From NCBI RefSeq assembly GCF_032190615.1, contig NZ_JAVLAT010000006.1, positions 1 through 20,747 on the forward strand: a stretch of DNA of 20,747 bases, written 5' to 3'. Source of the DNA: Brucella pseudogrignonensis (GTDB lineage: Bacteria > Pseudomonadota > Alphaproteobacteria > Rhizobiales > Rhizobiaceae). The translations under genes were made by a program, and so were the position numbers. Below, in pieces: positions 14,959 through 20,310 of this stretch (the stretch's first letter is position 1; each line of letters begins with the position of its first letter). Below the pieces are notes generated by a model that made no database searches, was not told the origin of the DNA, and was given only the letters and a program-made list of their open reading frames with translations.

Positions 14959-16605
14959 ATGGGAAATATTAAGGAACTCGGCGACAAAGCTTTCCGTGAT
15001 TACGTCAATGATGGCGTTCCGTCGAGTGGAGCCAATAATCCAAAGAAAGCCGAAATCCGTCAATTTATATCCGAGATTGACAGACAAGTTGATGAGCTTT
15101 CTGTGTCTGGTGATACCGTTACGAAGGCAACATGGGCGCAGCTCTCAGCTGTAGCAGGCACAAGAAACGGCCAACGTGGTTATGTCGAAGCTGACAGCGG
15201 AACACACACGGACCCGGTTGTCGGTGGCACGGTCCAGAATAATGGCATCTATACGTGGTCCACGTCGCCTGCCGGTTGGCGCTGGCTGCGCTTTGATGAC
15301 TATAACGCGCTTCGCATAGATGCAAAACGAAAAGGCATCGTGCAGGCGCAGGCTAATATCAGTCAAGTTAGCTTTGACGGTACGCAAATAGTCGTCACTA
15401 TCGGCGATGGTCGAGCATGGGAAGGTTCTGACGGCGTAGCTGCTACTGCGTTCAGTGGCGGTACTTTTAGTTTAACCACGAATATCGGTTTAGTACTCGA
15501 TCTGGATGCGCCGCTTGTTAATGGTAAAATTCCTGTCAGTGTCAGGAGTTATGTATCAACTATAGTTAATGGCCCGAACGGGTTCGTTGACGACAATAAA
15601 GTGCTTTTGTTGGGGCTGGCGAATTCTTCATCTTCTCCAGTTTTCATCGGATTATTGGCAGAACAGGCTGCTGTTCTCTATTGGAGGCAGGTGCCCAAAT
15701 ACCCCCAAGATCAGATACTGGTACGGCGGCTCAGTTCAGGCGGTCAGGGTGATCTATTATACGTTTCTATGAAGTCATCTAACAGCAACAGCGACCAGTA
15801 TATCAACTATCGTATGCAACGCCTTTTAAGTGTTTCAAAACAATCGGATGTGTGGCGGCTTTCTGGCGTTTATATTGCACCCAGAGTGTCGCCGTTAAGC
15901 ATTCCGATAGGCGCAGCATTACAAGTACTTGAGGCACAGTCCGAGGTTGAGTTCGCCGTAAAACAGGCGGGGAAACCTGATTTTATGGGCGGTTTAGCTC
16001 ATGGGTATGAGAAACAGTTTAGCACGTTTATGCTCGTGGATGGCAAGATGGCTAACATGACACCCGGAGGTGACACGACAATTGCCGCTAAGCAGGTAGA
16101 GGTTGTCTCTAAATCCACAATATATGAATACGGAAGCGATCCATTGAAGCCGGTGGGTATTGTCTCGAAACGCTGGAAGTTTGAATATCCCTGGGTGGAG
16201 ATCAGCACACACGTGACGTGGTCAGCGGATTTGGATGTTGATGCTTGTTATCTTGCAATGTTACCGGTCAAGCGCTTAGCTAATGACGGGGTGACGCAAG
16301 TAACAGATACGGCAATACGATCACCTGAATGGGTGCTAGAAGATGTTTCGACTGCTGGTTTCGAACAAGTTATAACGCAAGCTGATCGCTACCGGATATG
16401 GGGAGGCACCGGATACTCTGCCGAAGTGGAGATGCTTGAAGGATGGGATCAGCTTAACCGTAAGTCATACATATCGAATTCGCCCGGGTATAACAAAATT
16501 TATTTTGATCGATACGGGAATGTCGGCGCAGGAACCGTCACACCAGTGCAGTCCGGCGACACCATGACATGTCGATGGAGATTTAGATTAGACTTTGACG
16601 GGTGA
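14959..16605 (+). CDS. Tail fibre / receptor-binding protein
   Basis: A 548-aa protein expected to bind the host surface. Residues 1-50 (MGNIKELGDKAFRDYVNDGV...) are helical and probably the attachment/trimerisation segment. Residues ~50-110 form a small repeated-style domain 'SGDTVTKATWAQLSAVAGTR...NNGIYTWSTSPAGWRWLR' that occurs in rhizobial and Ochrobactrum-type phage fibres as I remember them. The rest is beta-rich, Ser/Val/Thr-rich, with no enzyme motif I can see. I choose ATG 14959 with GGAG seven bases upstream; an ATG at 14947 lacks this, and the frame extends back to 14785 inside the hub gene. Codon usage is more AT-rich in the 3' half, consistent with exchange of host-range domains. 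Confidence 0.8.
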   Translation: MGNIKELGDKAFRDYVNDGVPSSGANNPKKAEIRQFISEIDRQVDELSVSGDTVTKATWAQLSAVAGTRNGQRGYVEADSGTHTDPVVGGTVQNNGIYTWSTSPAGWRWLRFDDYNALRIDAKRKGIVQAQANISQVSFDGTQIVVTIGDGRAWEGSDGVAATAFSGGTFSLTTNIGLVLDLDAPLVNGKIPVSVRSYVSTIVNGPNGFVDDNKVLLLGLANSSSSPVFIGLLAEQAAVLYWRQVPKYPQDQILVRRLSSGGQGDLLYVSMKSSNSNSDQYINYRMQRLLSVSKQSDVWRLSGVYIAPRVSPLSIPIGAALQVLEAQSEVEFAVKQAGKPDFMGGLAHGYEKQFSTFMLVDGKMANMTPGGDTTIAAKQVEVVSKSTIYEYGSDPLKPVGIVSKRWKFEYPWVEISTHVTWSADLDVDACYLAMLPVKRLANDGVTQVTDTAIRSPEWVLEDVSTAGFEQVITQADRYRIWGGTGYSAEVEMLEGWDQLNRKSYISNSPGYNKIYFDRYGNVGAGTVTPVQSGDTMTCRWRFRLDFDG

Positions 16606-16610
16606 AGCGA

Positions 16611-16862
16611 TCAATTGGATAAGTAATCACCGCTTGTTATCGGGGTAAAACAGCTTCTAACAGGCGGGTCCAAGTACCCTTGACCAAATATGGTCAGAGG
16701 CAACTTTTTGTCCTTGATATGAGCGAACAAATAGAGAGGAAGCGGCTCATTGGGGAAATGATAAATATATTGCCCAACCTCTAATTGAAGCGATGAAACG
16801 TCATCGAACGAGAGAACCGGTAATTTTCGCTGTGCTAATATCGCTTCATTTAGATCGGACAT
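16611..16862 (-). CDS. Minus-strand hypothetical protein next to the tail fibre (moron-like)
   Basis: An 83-aa protein, MSDLNEAILAQRKLPVLSFD..., of no family I recognise. It is mixed and soluble-looking with several aromatic and proline residues (QYIYHFPNEPLPLYLFAHIK), no membrane segment and no signal peptide. The ATG is preceded by AGAGGA six bases upstream, and TATAAT lies just before that, so the gene looks expressed by itself. It is convergent with the late operon: its stop is only five bases from the fibre stop. A single gene on the opposite strand inside the late region is typical of morons (superinfection exclusion, anti-defence or lysogenic conversion); which one is unknown. Confidence 0.65.
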   Translation of the reverse strand: MSDLNEAILAQRKLPVLSFDDVSSLQLEVGQYIYHFPNEPLPLYLFAHIKDKKLPLTIFGQGYLDPPVRSCFTPITSGDYLSN

Positions 16863-16878
16863 GAGTATCCTCTGGTAA

Positions 16879-16884
16879 ATTATA
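16879..16884 (-). promoter_or_regulatory. Perfect -10 box TATAAT upstream of minus-strand gene
   Basis: The plus strand reads ATTATA, giving TATAAT on the minus strand 16 bases before the start codon. No good TTGACA lies 16-18 bases further up (16901-16908 reads poorly). A start of transcription about seven bases after this box would fall inside the AGAGGA ribosome-binding site, so the transcript would have almost no leader. That tension makes the assignment weak. Confidence 0.35.
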
Positions 16885-17094
16885 GAGAGATTGTATTCAG
16901 CGTCGGCTTGCCCGTCCAGCGGATTTGTCGGCGCCTCAGATAAAAACTGTTGTCATCCGATCTGTGGCGCGGCGCTAGCGATTTTGTCTTTTTGTGCCAA
17001 AGCTAACGACGGTCTGCCCAGAATGTGCCGCCGTGCCACACCTACCTCAGAACCGCTGATTTAACAGCTTCAATTCTTTTAAAATTTTCGCCTG

Positions 17095-17117
17095 ACCGCC
17101 CACTGAGGCGGTTTTTT
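17095..17117 (+). terminator. Intrinsic terminator of the late tail operon
   Basis: ACCGCC (17095-17100) pairs with GGCGGT (17107-17112) around CACTGA and runs into a T6 tract (17112-17117). This is the clearest terminator in the window. It reads in the plus direction, so it would stop transcripts that pass the tail fibre gene and run antisense through the minus-strand 83-aa gene, separating the tail and lysis operons. Confidence 0.85.
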
Positions 17118-17131
17118 GTGCCGAAAGGAAA

Positions 17132-17233
17132 TCACCTCGGCAAGCGCCACATGAGATAGCTAGCTAAAGCAAAAGCAAAAAATGCTGAACCCAAGAGCCA
17201 AAACTCAGGTTGTATGTTTTCTAAAATATTCAT
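17132..17233 (-). CDS. Possible 33-aa single-pass membrane peptide
   Basis: Translating the minus strand from ATG 17233 gives 33 residues, beginning MNILENIQPEFWLLGSAFFA, with about 19 consecutive hydrophobic/aromatic residues (11-29) flanked by acidic residues in front and WRLPR behind, the expected charge order for one membrane helix. The upstream GTGGGGG is a poor ribosome-binding site. The stretch of A and T that codes for the helix could be chance, and no homologue is known to me. It could be a small toxin, holin-like or moron peptide. Confidence 0.35.
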   Translation of the reverse strand: MNILENIQPEFWLLGSAFFAFALASYLMWRLPR

Positions 17234-17317
17234 GCACGCCCCCACGTAACCCCTAACCGTGGCATCAATATTTCAGTGAGGTAGTGGTCACAAGTGGGTG
17301 TAACTGTCGCACTTTTC

Positions 17318-17353
17318 AAAAGTAAACCCCAGATGCTGGCGGGCGATCTGGGG
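17318..17353 (-). terminator. Minus-strand hairpin terminator or lysis leader structure
   Basis: CCCCAGAT (17327-17334) and ATCTGGGG (17346-17353) make an 8-bp stem with an 11-base GC-rich loop. In the minus direction the stem is followed by TTTACTTTT, so it can act as a terminator on that strand; in the plus direction there is no T-tract. A second hairpin GATGC (17367-17371) / GCATC (17377-17381) follows on the plus side. It may stop minus-strand transcripts coming from the lysis region or form a leader structure for the endolysin mRNA. Confidence 0.5.
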
Positions 17354-17421
17354 CTACGCCTTGCACGATGCGGGTAGCATCAAAGCGCAATAGCAGCATC
17401 TCACAAAAATAGGAAAACACA

Positions 17422-18105
17422 ATGGCACGACGCATCAACGCGGCGGGGCTTTCGCTCATCCAGCAATGGGAAGGGCTTAAGCTGACCGCTTATAAAGACG
17501 TGGCTGGTATCTGGACGATTGGCTACGGGCATACGTCCGCAGCTGGATCACCAACGGTCACACCGGGAATGACGATCACGAAGGCCGAGGCTTCGCGCAT
17601 TCTGCAGAACGATCTAGCGAAGTTTGAAGCGCGGGTTGAACGTCTGGTCAAGGTTCCACTTACTGACAATCAGTTCGCTGTACTGAGCTCCTTCGACTAC
17701 AACACCGGCGCGCTTCACAAATCGACGTTGCTCAAAAAGCTGAACAAAGGCGATTACGATGCAGTACCGGGCGAGCTTGCCAAGTGGGTGAATGCCGGCG
17801 GCAAGAAGGTGCAGGGGCTTGTGAACCGGCGTGCTGCCGAAGCTGGCTTATGGGCCAAGGGTGCCTTTGTCTCTTCAAACACAGTTACAGCGACGACGAA
17901 GGCCAACAAAACAGACGTTGCAACAATCGGCGGCACGGGCGCAGCGGGTGCGGCGGCAACTGTTGGGCCGGTCATTCCAGAGATTGTAAGCACGATTTCA
18001 AATCAGCAGGATGAGCTTTCGAGCGGTCAGTGGGTGCGTGTTGCAATTGCGGCTGTAATTGTCGGGCTTACTCTCTGGGGCATATATCGAAAGATCAAAT
18101 CATGA
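17422..18105 (+). CDS. Endolysin, GH24 lysozyme with C-terminal membrane segment
   Basis: Hydrolyses the beta-1,4 bond of murein at lysis. The N-terminal ~150 residues are T4-lysozyme-like (PF00959): 'LIQQWEGLKLTAYKDVAGIW' gives the catalytic Glu (E17), Asp (D26) and Thr (T32) of the E-D-T triad, followed by IGYGHT; 'DNQFAVLSSFDYNTG' and 'VNRRAAEAGLW' are the usual later motifs. Unlike classic R-type lysozymes it continues with a Thr/Ala/Gly linker (~151-190) and a transmembrane helix WVRVAIAAVIVGLTLWGIYR (204-223) with a basic C-terminus. No N-terminal signal or SAR segment is seen. ATG 17422 has a weak AGGAAAAC upstream. Its stop overlaps the i-spanin ATG. Confidence 0.93.
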   Translation: MARRINAAGLSLIQQWEGLKLTAYKDVAGIWTIGYGHTSAAGSPTVTPGMTITKAEASRILQNDLAKFEARVERLVKVPLTDNQFAVLSSFDYNTGALHKSTLLKKLNKGDYDAVPGELAKWVNAGGKKVQGLVNRRAAEAGLWAKGAFVSSNTVTATTKANKTDVATIGGTGAAGAAATVGPVIPEIVSTISNQQDELSSGQWVRVAIAAVIVGLTLWGIYRKIKS

Positions 18106-18377
18106 TCTGGGCGCTAATCCCCAACCGGTTGAAGATCGTCGCCGCCGCTGTTCTGGCGGCATTTTTGTGTCTGGCTGCTGGATATGCGGCCGGAACAATC
18201 AAAGAGCGTCAGCGGTCAGCATTGGCCGCAGCAGAAGCAACCGCAAAGGCAATCCAAAAGAGGGCGGATATAGATGAGGAAGTTATCAATATGGATGCTG
18301 TTGCTCTGTGCAAGCGCCTTGGCGGGGTGCGCGAGCAATGCGACGAACTGCGCGGGCTGGAAGCAGATAAGCCTTAA
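18102..18377 (+). CDS. i-spanin-like inner membrane protein (Rz type)
   Basis: A 91-aa protein with an N-terminal membrane helix (about residues 12-33, 'IVAAAVLAAFLCLAAGYAAG') followed by an alanine/charged helical periplasmic region ('TIKERQRSALAAAEATAKAI'), the layout of Rz i-spanins, which link inner and outer membranes and fuse them in the last step of lysis. ATG 18102 overlaps the endolysin stop (ATGA); a longer frame from GTG-type codons inside the endolysin gene would add a nonsense Cys-rich leader and is rejected. The o-spanin gene is nested out of frame in its 3' part, which strongly supports the assignment. Confidence 0.85.
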   Translation: MIWALIPNRLKIVAAAVLAAFLCLAAGYAAGTIKERQRSALAAAEATAKAIQKRADIDEEVINMDAVALCKRLGGVREQCDELRGLEADKP

Positions 18378-18474
18378 GCCTGACACTGCCGTCTATCTCG
18401 CCGGTAACGATCTAAAGGCGGGGCAGGGGATTGCAGGACATAATCAATTCGGGAAATCGCGGGGCTGCTGGTAA
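18274..18474 (+). CDS. o-spanin lipoprotein (Rz1 type), overlapping in another frame
   Basis: A 66-aa lipoprotein starting MRKLSIWMLLLCASALAGCAS: two basic residues, a hydrophobic stretch and the lipobox LAGC with C19 as the lipidation site, leaving a short mature outer membrane protein of about 48 residues. It starts inside the i-spanin gene in the +1 frame, overlaps it by 104 bases, and runs 97 bases beyond it, so the pair is of the overlapping type. Together with the i-spanin it should span the periplasm and mediate outer membrane disruption. The stop overlaps the next ATG (TAATG). Confidence 0.86.
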   Translation: MRKLSIWMLLLCASALAGCASNATNCAGWKQISLKPDTAVYLAGNDLKAGQGIAGHNQFGKSRGCW

Positions 18475-18890
18475 TGACAATCCCGAAATTTCAGTGGACC
18501 ATAAATCTTAATACCGTTTTACAGGTGATAACTCTTGCCGGGGTTGTCGGTGGATGGATTTACATATGGGCCAATACAGAGCGAGATATTGACGAGCTTC
18601 AAGCGTGGCGCGTCGATCATGAGCTTTTGCACAAAGAGCGCCTCGCAGATGTGAAGGCAAATGAAGCCCGGCAGGATGAGCGCATGAAAGGTATCGAAGC
18701 CGATGTGCGTAAGTTAACTGGTATCACTGATAATCTTGCCTACAGGGTTGCAGCCAACGAACAGGCCACGTCAAACACGTCTGAGACTGTCAGTAAAATT
18801 CAGGACACGCTCGCGCAACTTGGCGGCGACATGCGTGTTGTGAAAGAGATATTGCAGAGGATCGAAGCAGGACAGAAGAAGGGGCATTAA
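18474..18890 (+). CDS. Membrane-anchored coiled-coil protein, possible holin
   Basis: A 138-aa protein with one N-terminal membrane helix (about residues 14-33, 'VLQVITLAGVVGGWIYIWAN') and then a long charged, heptad-like coiled coil to the C-terminus (EARQDERMKGIEADVRKLTG...RVVKEILQRIEAGQKKGH). Phage lysis clusters often carry such N-in single-pass proteins, some of them holins or holin-associated; no canonical holin is otherwise visible in this cassette. The start overlaps the o-spanin stop. It is the last plus-strand gene of the prophage, ending one base before the stop of the convergent minus-strand gene. Holin is a contextual guess. Confidence 0.72.
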   Translation: MTIPKFQWTINLNTVLQVITLAGVVGGWIYIWANTERDIDELQAWRVDHELLHKERLADVKANEARQDERMKGIEADVRKLTGITDNLAYRVAANEQATSNTSETVSKIQDTLAQLGGDMRVVKEILQRIEAGQKKGH

Positions 18891-18891
18891 C

Positions 18892-19086
18892 TTATTCGTC
18901 CGGGTCGGTTCCGCTCTCACCCATGTAAACGCCATGAGCCGCTTGAAGCATGACCTTTGCTGCTTCCAATCGGTCCCACCCTGCGGCCTCGGCTTCGTCT
19001 AAGGCATCGACAACCTTTGCCGCCATTTCTGCCTCACATTCGAGATTACGATCCGGATATTTGCCTTCGCGCCTTGGTCTGTTCAT
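18892..19086 (-). CDS. Small acidic hypothetical protein
   Basis: A 64-aa protein, MNRPRREGKYPDRNLECEAE..., with a basic N-terminus and an acidic helical middle (AAKVVDALDEAEAAGWDRLEAAKV) and an acidic end (GESGTDPDE). I do not recognise its function. The start at ATG 19086 has a strong AGGAGG five bases upstream, which is far better than the in-frame start at 19119. It is the last gene of the minus-strand block, 41 bases after the preceding gene, and its stop is one base from the convergent coiled-coil gene. Confidence 0.72.
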   Translation of the reverse strand: MNRPRREGKYPDRNLECEAEMAAKVVDALDEAEAAGWDRLEAAKVMLQAAHGVYMGESGTDPDE

Positions 19087-19127
19087 TGCATCCTCCTGTT
19101 TTCCAAGAAGGTAGGGCAACTACGGAT

Positions 19128-19436
19128 TTAGGCTATATCTGCGAGAGATCGGCGTTGAGGCGGTTCGGGATGAAACTCGAGCTTTCCTTGTTCCTGCAAG
19201 GTTTCAAACATGAGGACAATTGTGTCAATGGCCTCTTGTTTACTGTCACATAAGCCGTAGGGTAGTTTGGAAAATGGGTTTCGGCTAGCGCTCAGATACC
19301 ACCCCCACATGCCCGCACTAGGTCCATGTTCATTTCTCAAAAGTCGGGCAAAAGTTCCTCGTTCGCAATAGGCGATAAAATCCCCCGGGGCTGTTTGTCC
19401 GCCAATAACGGTGCGCTTCCATTCTAGTTTAATCAT
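19128..19436 (-). CDS. Hypothetical protein of minus-strand accessory block
   Basis: A 102-aa soluble protein, MIKLEWKRTVIGGQTAPGDF..., of no family known to me. It has several aromatic residues (AGMWGWYLSASRNPFSKLPY) and a helical region (DSKQEAIDTIVLMFETLQEQ). The pattern of a small beta sheet followed by a helix is reminiscent of short phage accessory proteins that bind DNA or another protein, but this is speculation. ATG 19436 overlaps the stop of the upstream zinc-ribbon gene by four bases (ATGA), showing that the two are translated together. Confidence 0.7.
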   Translation of the reverse strand: MIKLEWKRTVIGGQTAPGDFIAYCERGTFARLLRNEHGPSAGMWGWYLSASRNPFSKLPYGLCDSKQEAIDTIVLMFETLQEQGKLEFHPEPPQRRSLADIA

Positions 19437-19642
19437 CGTTCCGGGTTCCCATAGCTTATGAAGTTTCCGGTTCTATTGCCGCATTTGCTGCATACGATTC
19501 GTTTTTCCAGTTCTTCCAGCGTCTGCCATTCACCAAAACGCACGGCCATTAACGGCGCTGTCTTCTCGTAGTGGTGATTGCATTTCGCACAGGTGAACCG
19601 GACGACATTGGTGTGTCTCAGGTTCTTAAGGACGGTTTTCAT
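19433..19642 (-). CDS. Small zinc-ribbon-like hypothetical protein
   Basis: A 69-aa protein with two CxxC pairs, C18-A-K-C21 and C51-S-K-C54, about 29 residues apart, with two His residues (H23, H24) next to the first; this is the spacing of a zinc ribbon and it should bind one zinc ion. The rest is basic. Such proteins bind DNA, RNA or other proteins, and no specific role can be given. The start overlaps the stop of the gene before it (ATGA) and its own stop overlaps the next start, so it is the middle of a three-gene coupled set. No independent ribosome-binding site is evident. Confidence 0.72.
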   Translation of the reverse strand: MKTVLKNLRHTNVVRFTCAKCNHHYEKTAPLMAVRFGEWQTLEELEKRIVCSKCGNRTGNFISYGNPER

Positions 19643-19833
19643 TTAATGACGGTTGGTTTCCAGCCACGAGTAAAGCCCATCGACATTGCAAGGCTGGCAT
19701 ACTCGATCTCTTTGACGAGGAAGTCGCGGTCTTTTAGAAGCGCTTCAATTGCTGCCCGCACATCGCCCTTGTGATATGCAAGTACCAGCTCAATTTCATT
19801 GTCATATTCATTTTCTTGCGCAAACGCATTCAT
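19639..19833 (-). CDS. Small hypothetical protein, first gene of minus-strand block
   Basis: A 64-aa protein, MNAFAQENEYDNEIELVLAY..., acidic at the start and with a helical core 'DVRAAIEALLKDRDFLVKEIEYASLAMS' and a basic C-terminus (GWKPTVIK). I remember similar short proteins as uncharacterised in rhizobial and Brucella-related genomes, function unknown. GGAG lies eight bases before ATG 19833. It is the first gene after a candidate promoter (19910-19938) and a hairpin leader, and is coupled to the zinc-ribbon gene by an ATGA overlap. Confidence 0.74.
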   Translation of the reverse strand: MNAFAQENEYDNEIELVLAYHKGDVRAAIEALLKDRDFLVKEIEYASLAMSMGFTRGWKPTVIK

Positions 19834-19853
19834 TGTACTGCTCCGTTAAAAAG

Positions 19854-19880
19854 CAGATACACACGCCAATCGTATATCTG
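19854..19880 (-). promoter_or_regulatory. Leader hairpin with T-run before the accessory block
   Basis: In the minus direction CAGATATAC pairs with GTGTATCTG (9 positions, one G-U pair) around a 9-base loop, and the stem is followed by CTTTTT, just ahead of the ribosome-binding site of the first gene. It lies between the candidate promoter and that gene, so it could attenuate the transcript or react to conditions. It is AT-rich and its stability is modest. Confidence 0.4.
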
Positions 19881-19909
19881 TGTTAGTCTCGACCGCCATC
19901 GATGTTCTT

Positions 19910-19938
19910 ATTTTGTTCATGCTAGTAGAAAGAGTCAA
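19910..19938 (-). promoter_or_regulatory. Candidate sigma-70 promoter for minus-strand accessory block
   Basis: Minus strand reads TTGACT (19938-19933; 5 of 6 to TTGACA), a 17-base spacer, and CAAAAT (19915-19910; 4 of 6 to TATAAT). Transcription would start near 19903, giving a leader of about 70 bases that contains the hairpin, then the four-gene block. The GCCACACC repeats lie 50-110 bases upstream. Confidence 0.5.
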
Positions 19939-19987
19939 TACGCCGCATGCACGGAAGAAAATTATTTTGCGTGAAGGGTTGGAAGGT

Positions 19988-20048
19988 GAACCGATTGCCA
20001 CACCCGACTTAGGTGTGGCGGAACACGTTGAGAACCGATTGCCACACC
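19988..20048. repeat. GCCACACC direct and inverted repeats next to tRNA-Cys
   Basis: A 17-bp direct repeat GAACCGATTGCCACACC occurs at 19988-20004 and 20032-20048. Between them an inverted GGTGTGGC (20012-20019) forms a perfect 8-bp dyad with the first copy (19997-20004). The cluster ends 53 bases from the tRNA 3' end. There is no T-tract, so it is not a terminator. Such spaced repeats close to an attachment core are what arm-type sites of a tyrosine integrase look like; an operator is the other option. Confidence 0.6.
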
Positions 20049-20100
20049 TTGAAAAATATCAAAGCGTTTTCAATTGCTTATAATGATCTTACAAAAATGT

Positions 20101-20174
20101 TGGAGGCCTCACCCGGAATCGAACCGGGGTGCAAGGATTTGCAGTCCTCTGCGTAACCACTCCGCCATGAGGCC
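20101..20174 (-). tRNA. tRNA-Cys (GCA), probable prophage attachment site
   Basis: The minus strand from 20174 to 20101 folds into a complete 74-base tRNA with an encoded CCA end. The acceptor arm is GGCCTCA paired with TGAGGCC; the anticodon loop CTGCAAA has anticodon GCA (20140-20142), i.e. cysteine; the T-arm has the standard GGTTCGATTCC. The 3' end points left, towards the phage genes, and the 5' end and dinB lie right. Temperate phages often integrate into the 3' half of tRNA genes and restore it, so this end is probably an att junction with its core within about 20101-20145. The matching copy at the other end is outside the window. Confidence 0.96.
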
Positions 20175-20219
20175 TTCCGAAGAGCGCTGTCAAATCAGTC
20201 AGTACACTCTTGATGAGTT

Positions 20220-20248
20220 CCAATATTGATCCAGACACGCTTCGTCAA
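20220..20248 (-). promoter_or_regulatory. Candidate promoter of tRNA-Cys
   Basis: On the minus strand CTTGACG (-35 TTGACG at 20248-20243) is followed by a 17-base spacer and TATTGG (20225-20220). A CTTGAC -35 is typical of alphaproteobacterial sigma-70 promoters; the -10 matches only half of TATAAT. The start would lie about 40 bases before the tRNA. The sequence is on the chromosomal side, so phage integration would not remove it. Confidence 0.45.
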
Positions 20249-20310
20249 GCCGTTACCGGCAATTGTACGTTTTTTCTCCAAGGCTTTCTAATCAAATGGC
20301 TTAATCGCTA

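Larger units (their letters stand above)
16863..17421. other. Intergenic region between fibre/moron and lysis genes
   Basis: A 559-base stretch without a confident gene. From left to right: the promoter-like TATAAT for the minus-strand gene, about 150 bases with no clear feature, one GCCACACC octamer (17035-17042) like those near the tRNA, a strong plus-strand terminator (17095-17117), a possible 33-aa minus-strand membrane peptide (17132-17233), a small dyad ACTTTT-C-AAAAGT (17311-17323), and the hairpins of the lysis leader (17327-17353 and 17367-17381). I did not find a convincing plus-strand promoter for the lysis genes. Confidence 0.6.
19834..20100. other. Non-coding prophage end between accessory block and tRNA-Cys
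   Basis: This 267-base stretch has no convincing gene; short frames on the plus strand (67 codons) lack ribosome-binding sites and look random. It carries, in order, a leader hairpin (19854-19880), a minus-strand promoter candidate (19910-19938) and three GCCACACC elements (19988-20048). It then runs to the encoded CCA end of the tRNA. The AT-rich sequence just before 20101 reads ACATTTTTG on the tRNA strand and may be the tRNA terminator T-tract. Confidence 0.6.

Noticed and set aside
18030..18101. Cys-rich N-terminal extension of the i-spanin
   Set aside because: It is an out-of-frame reading of the endolysin membrane segment; ATG 18102 overlaps the endolysin stop in the usual way.
19880..20083. 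67-aa plus-strand frame across the prophage end
   Set aside because: It covers the repeats and the promoter candidate, has no ribosome-binding site and no protein-like conservation.
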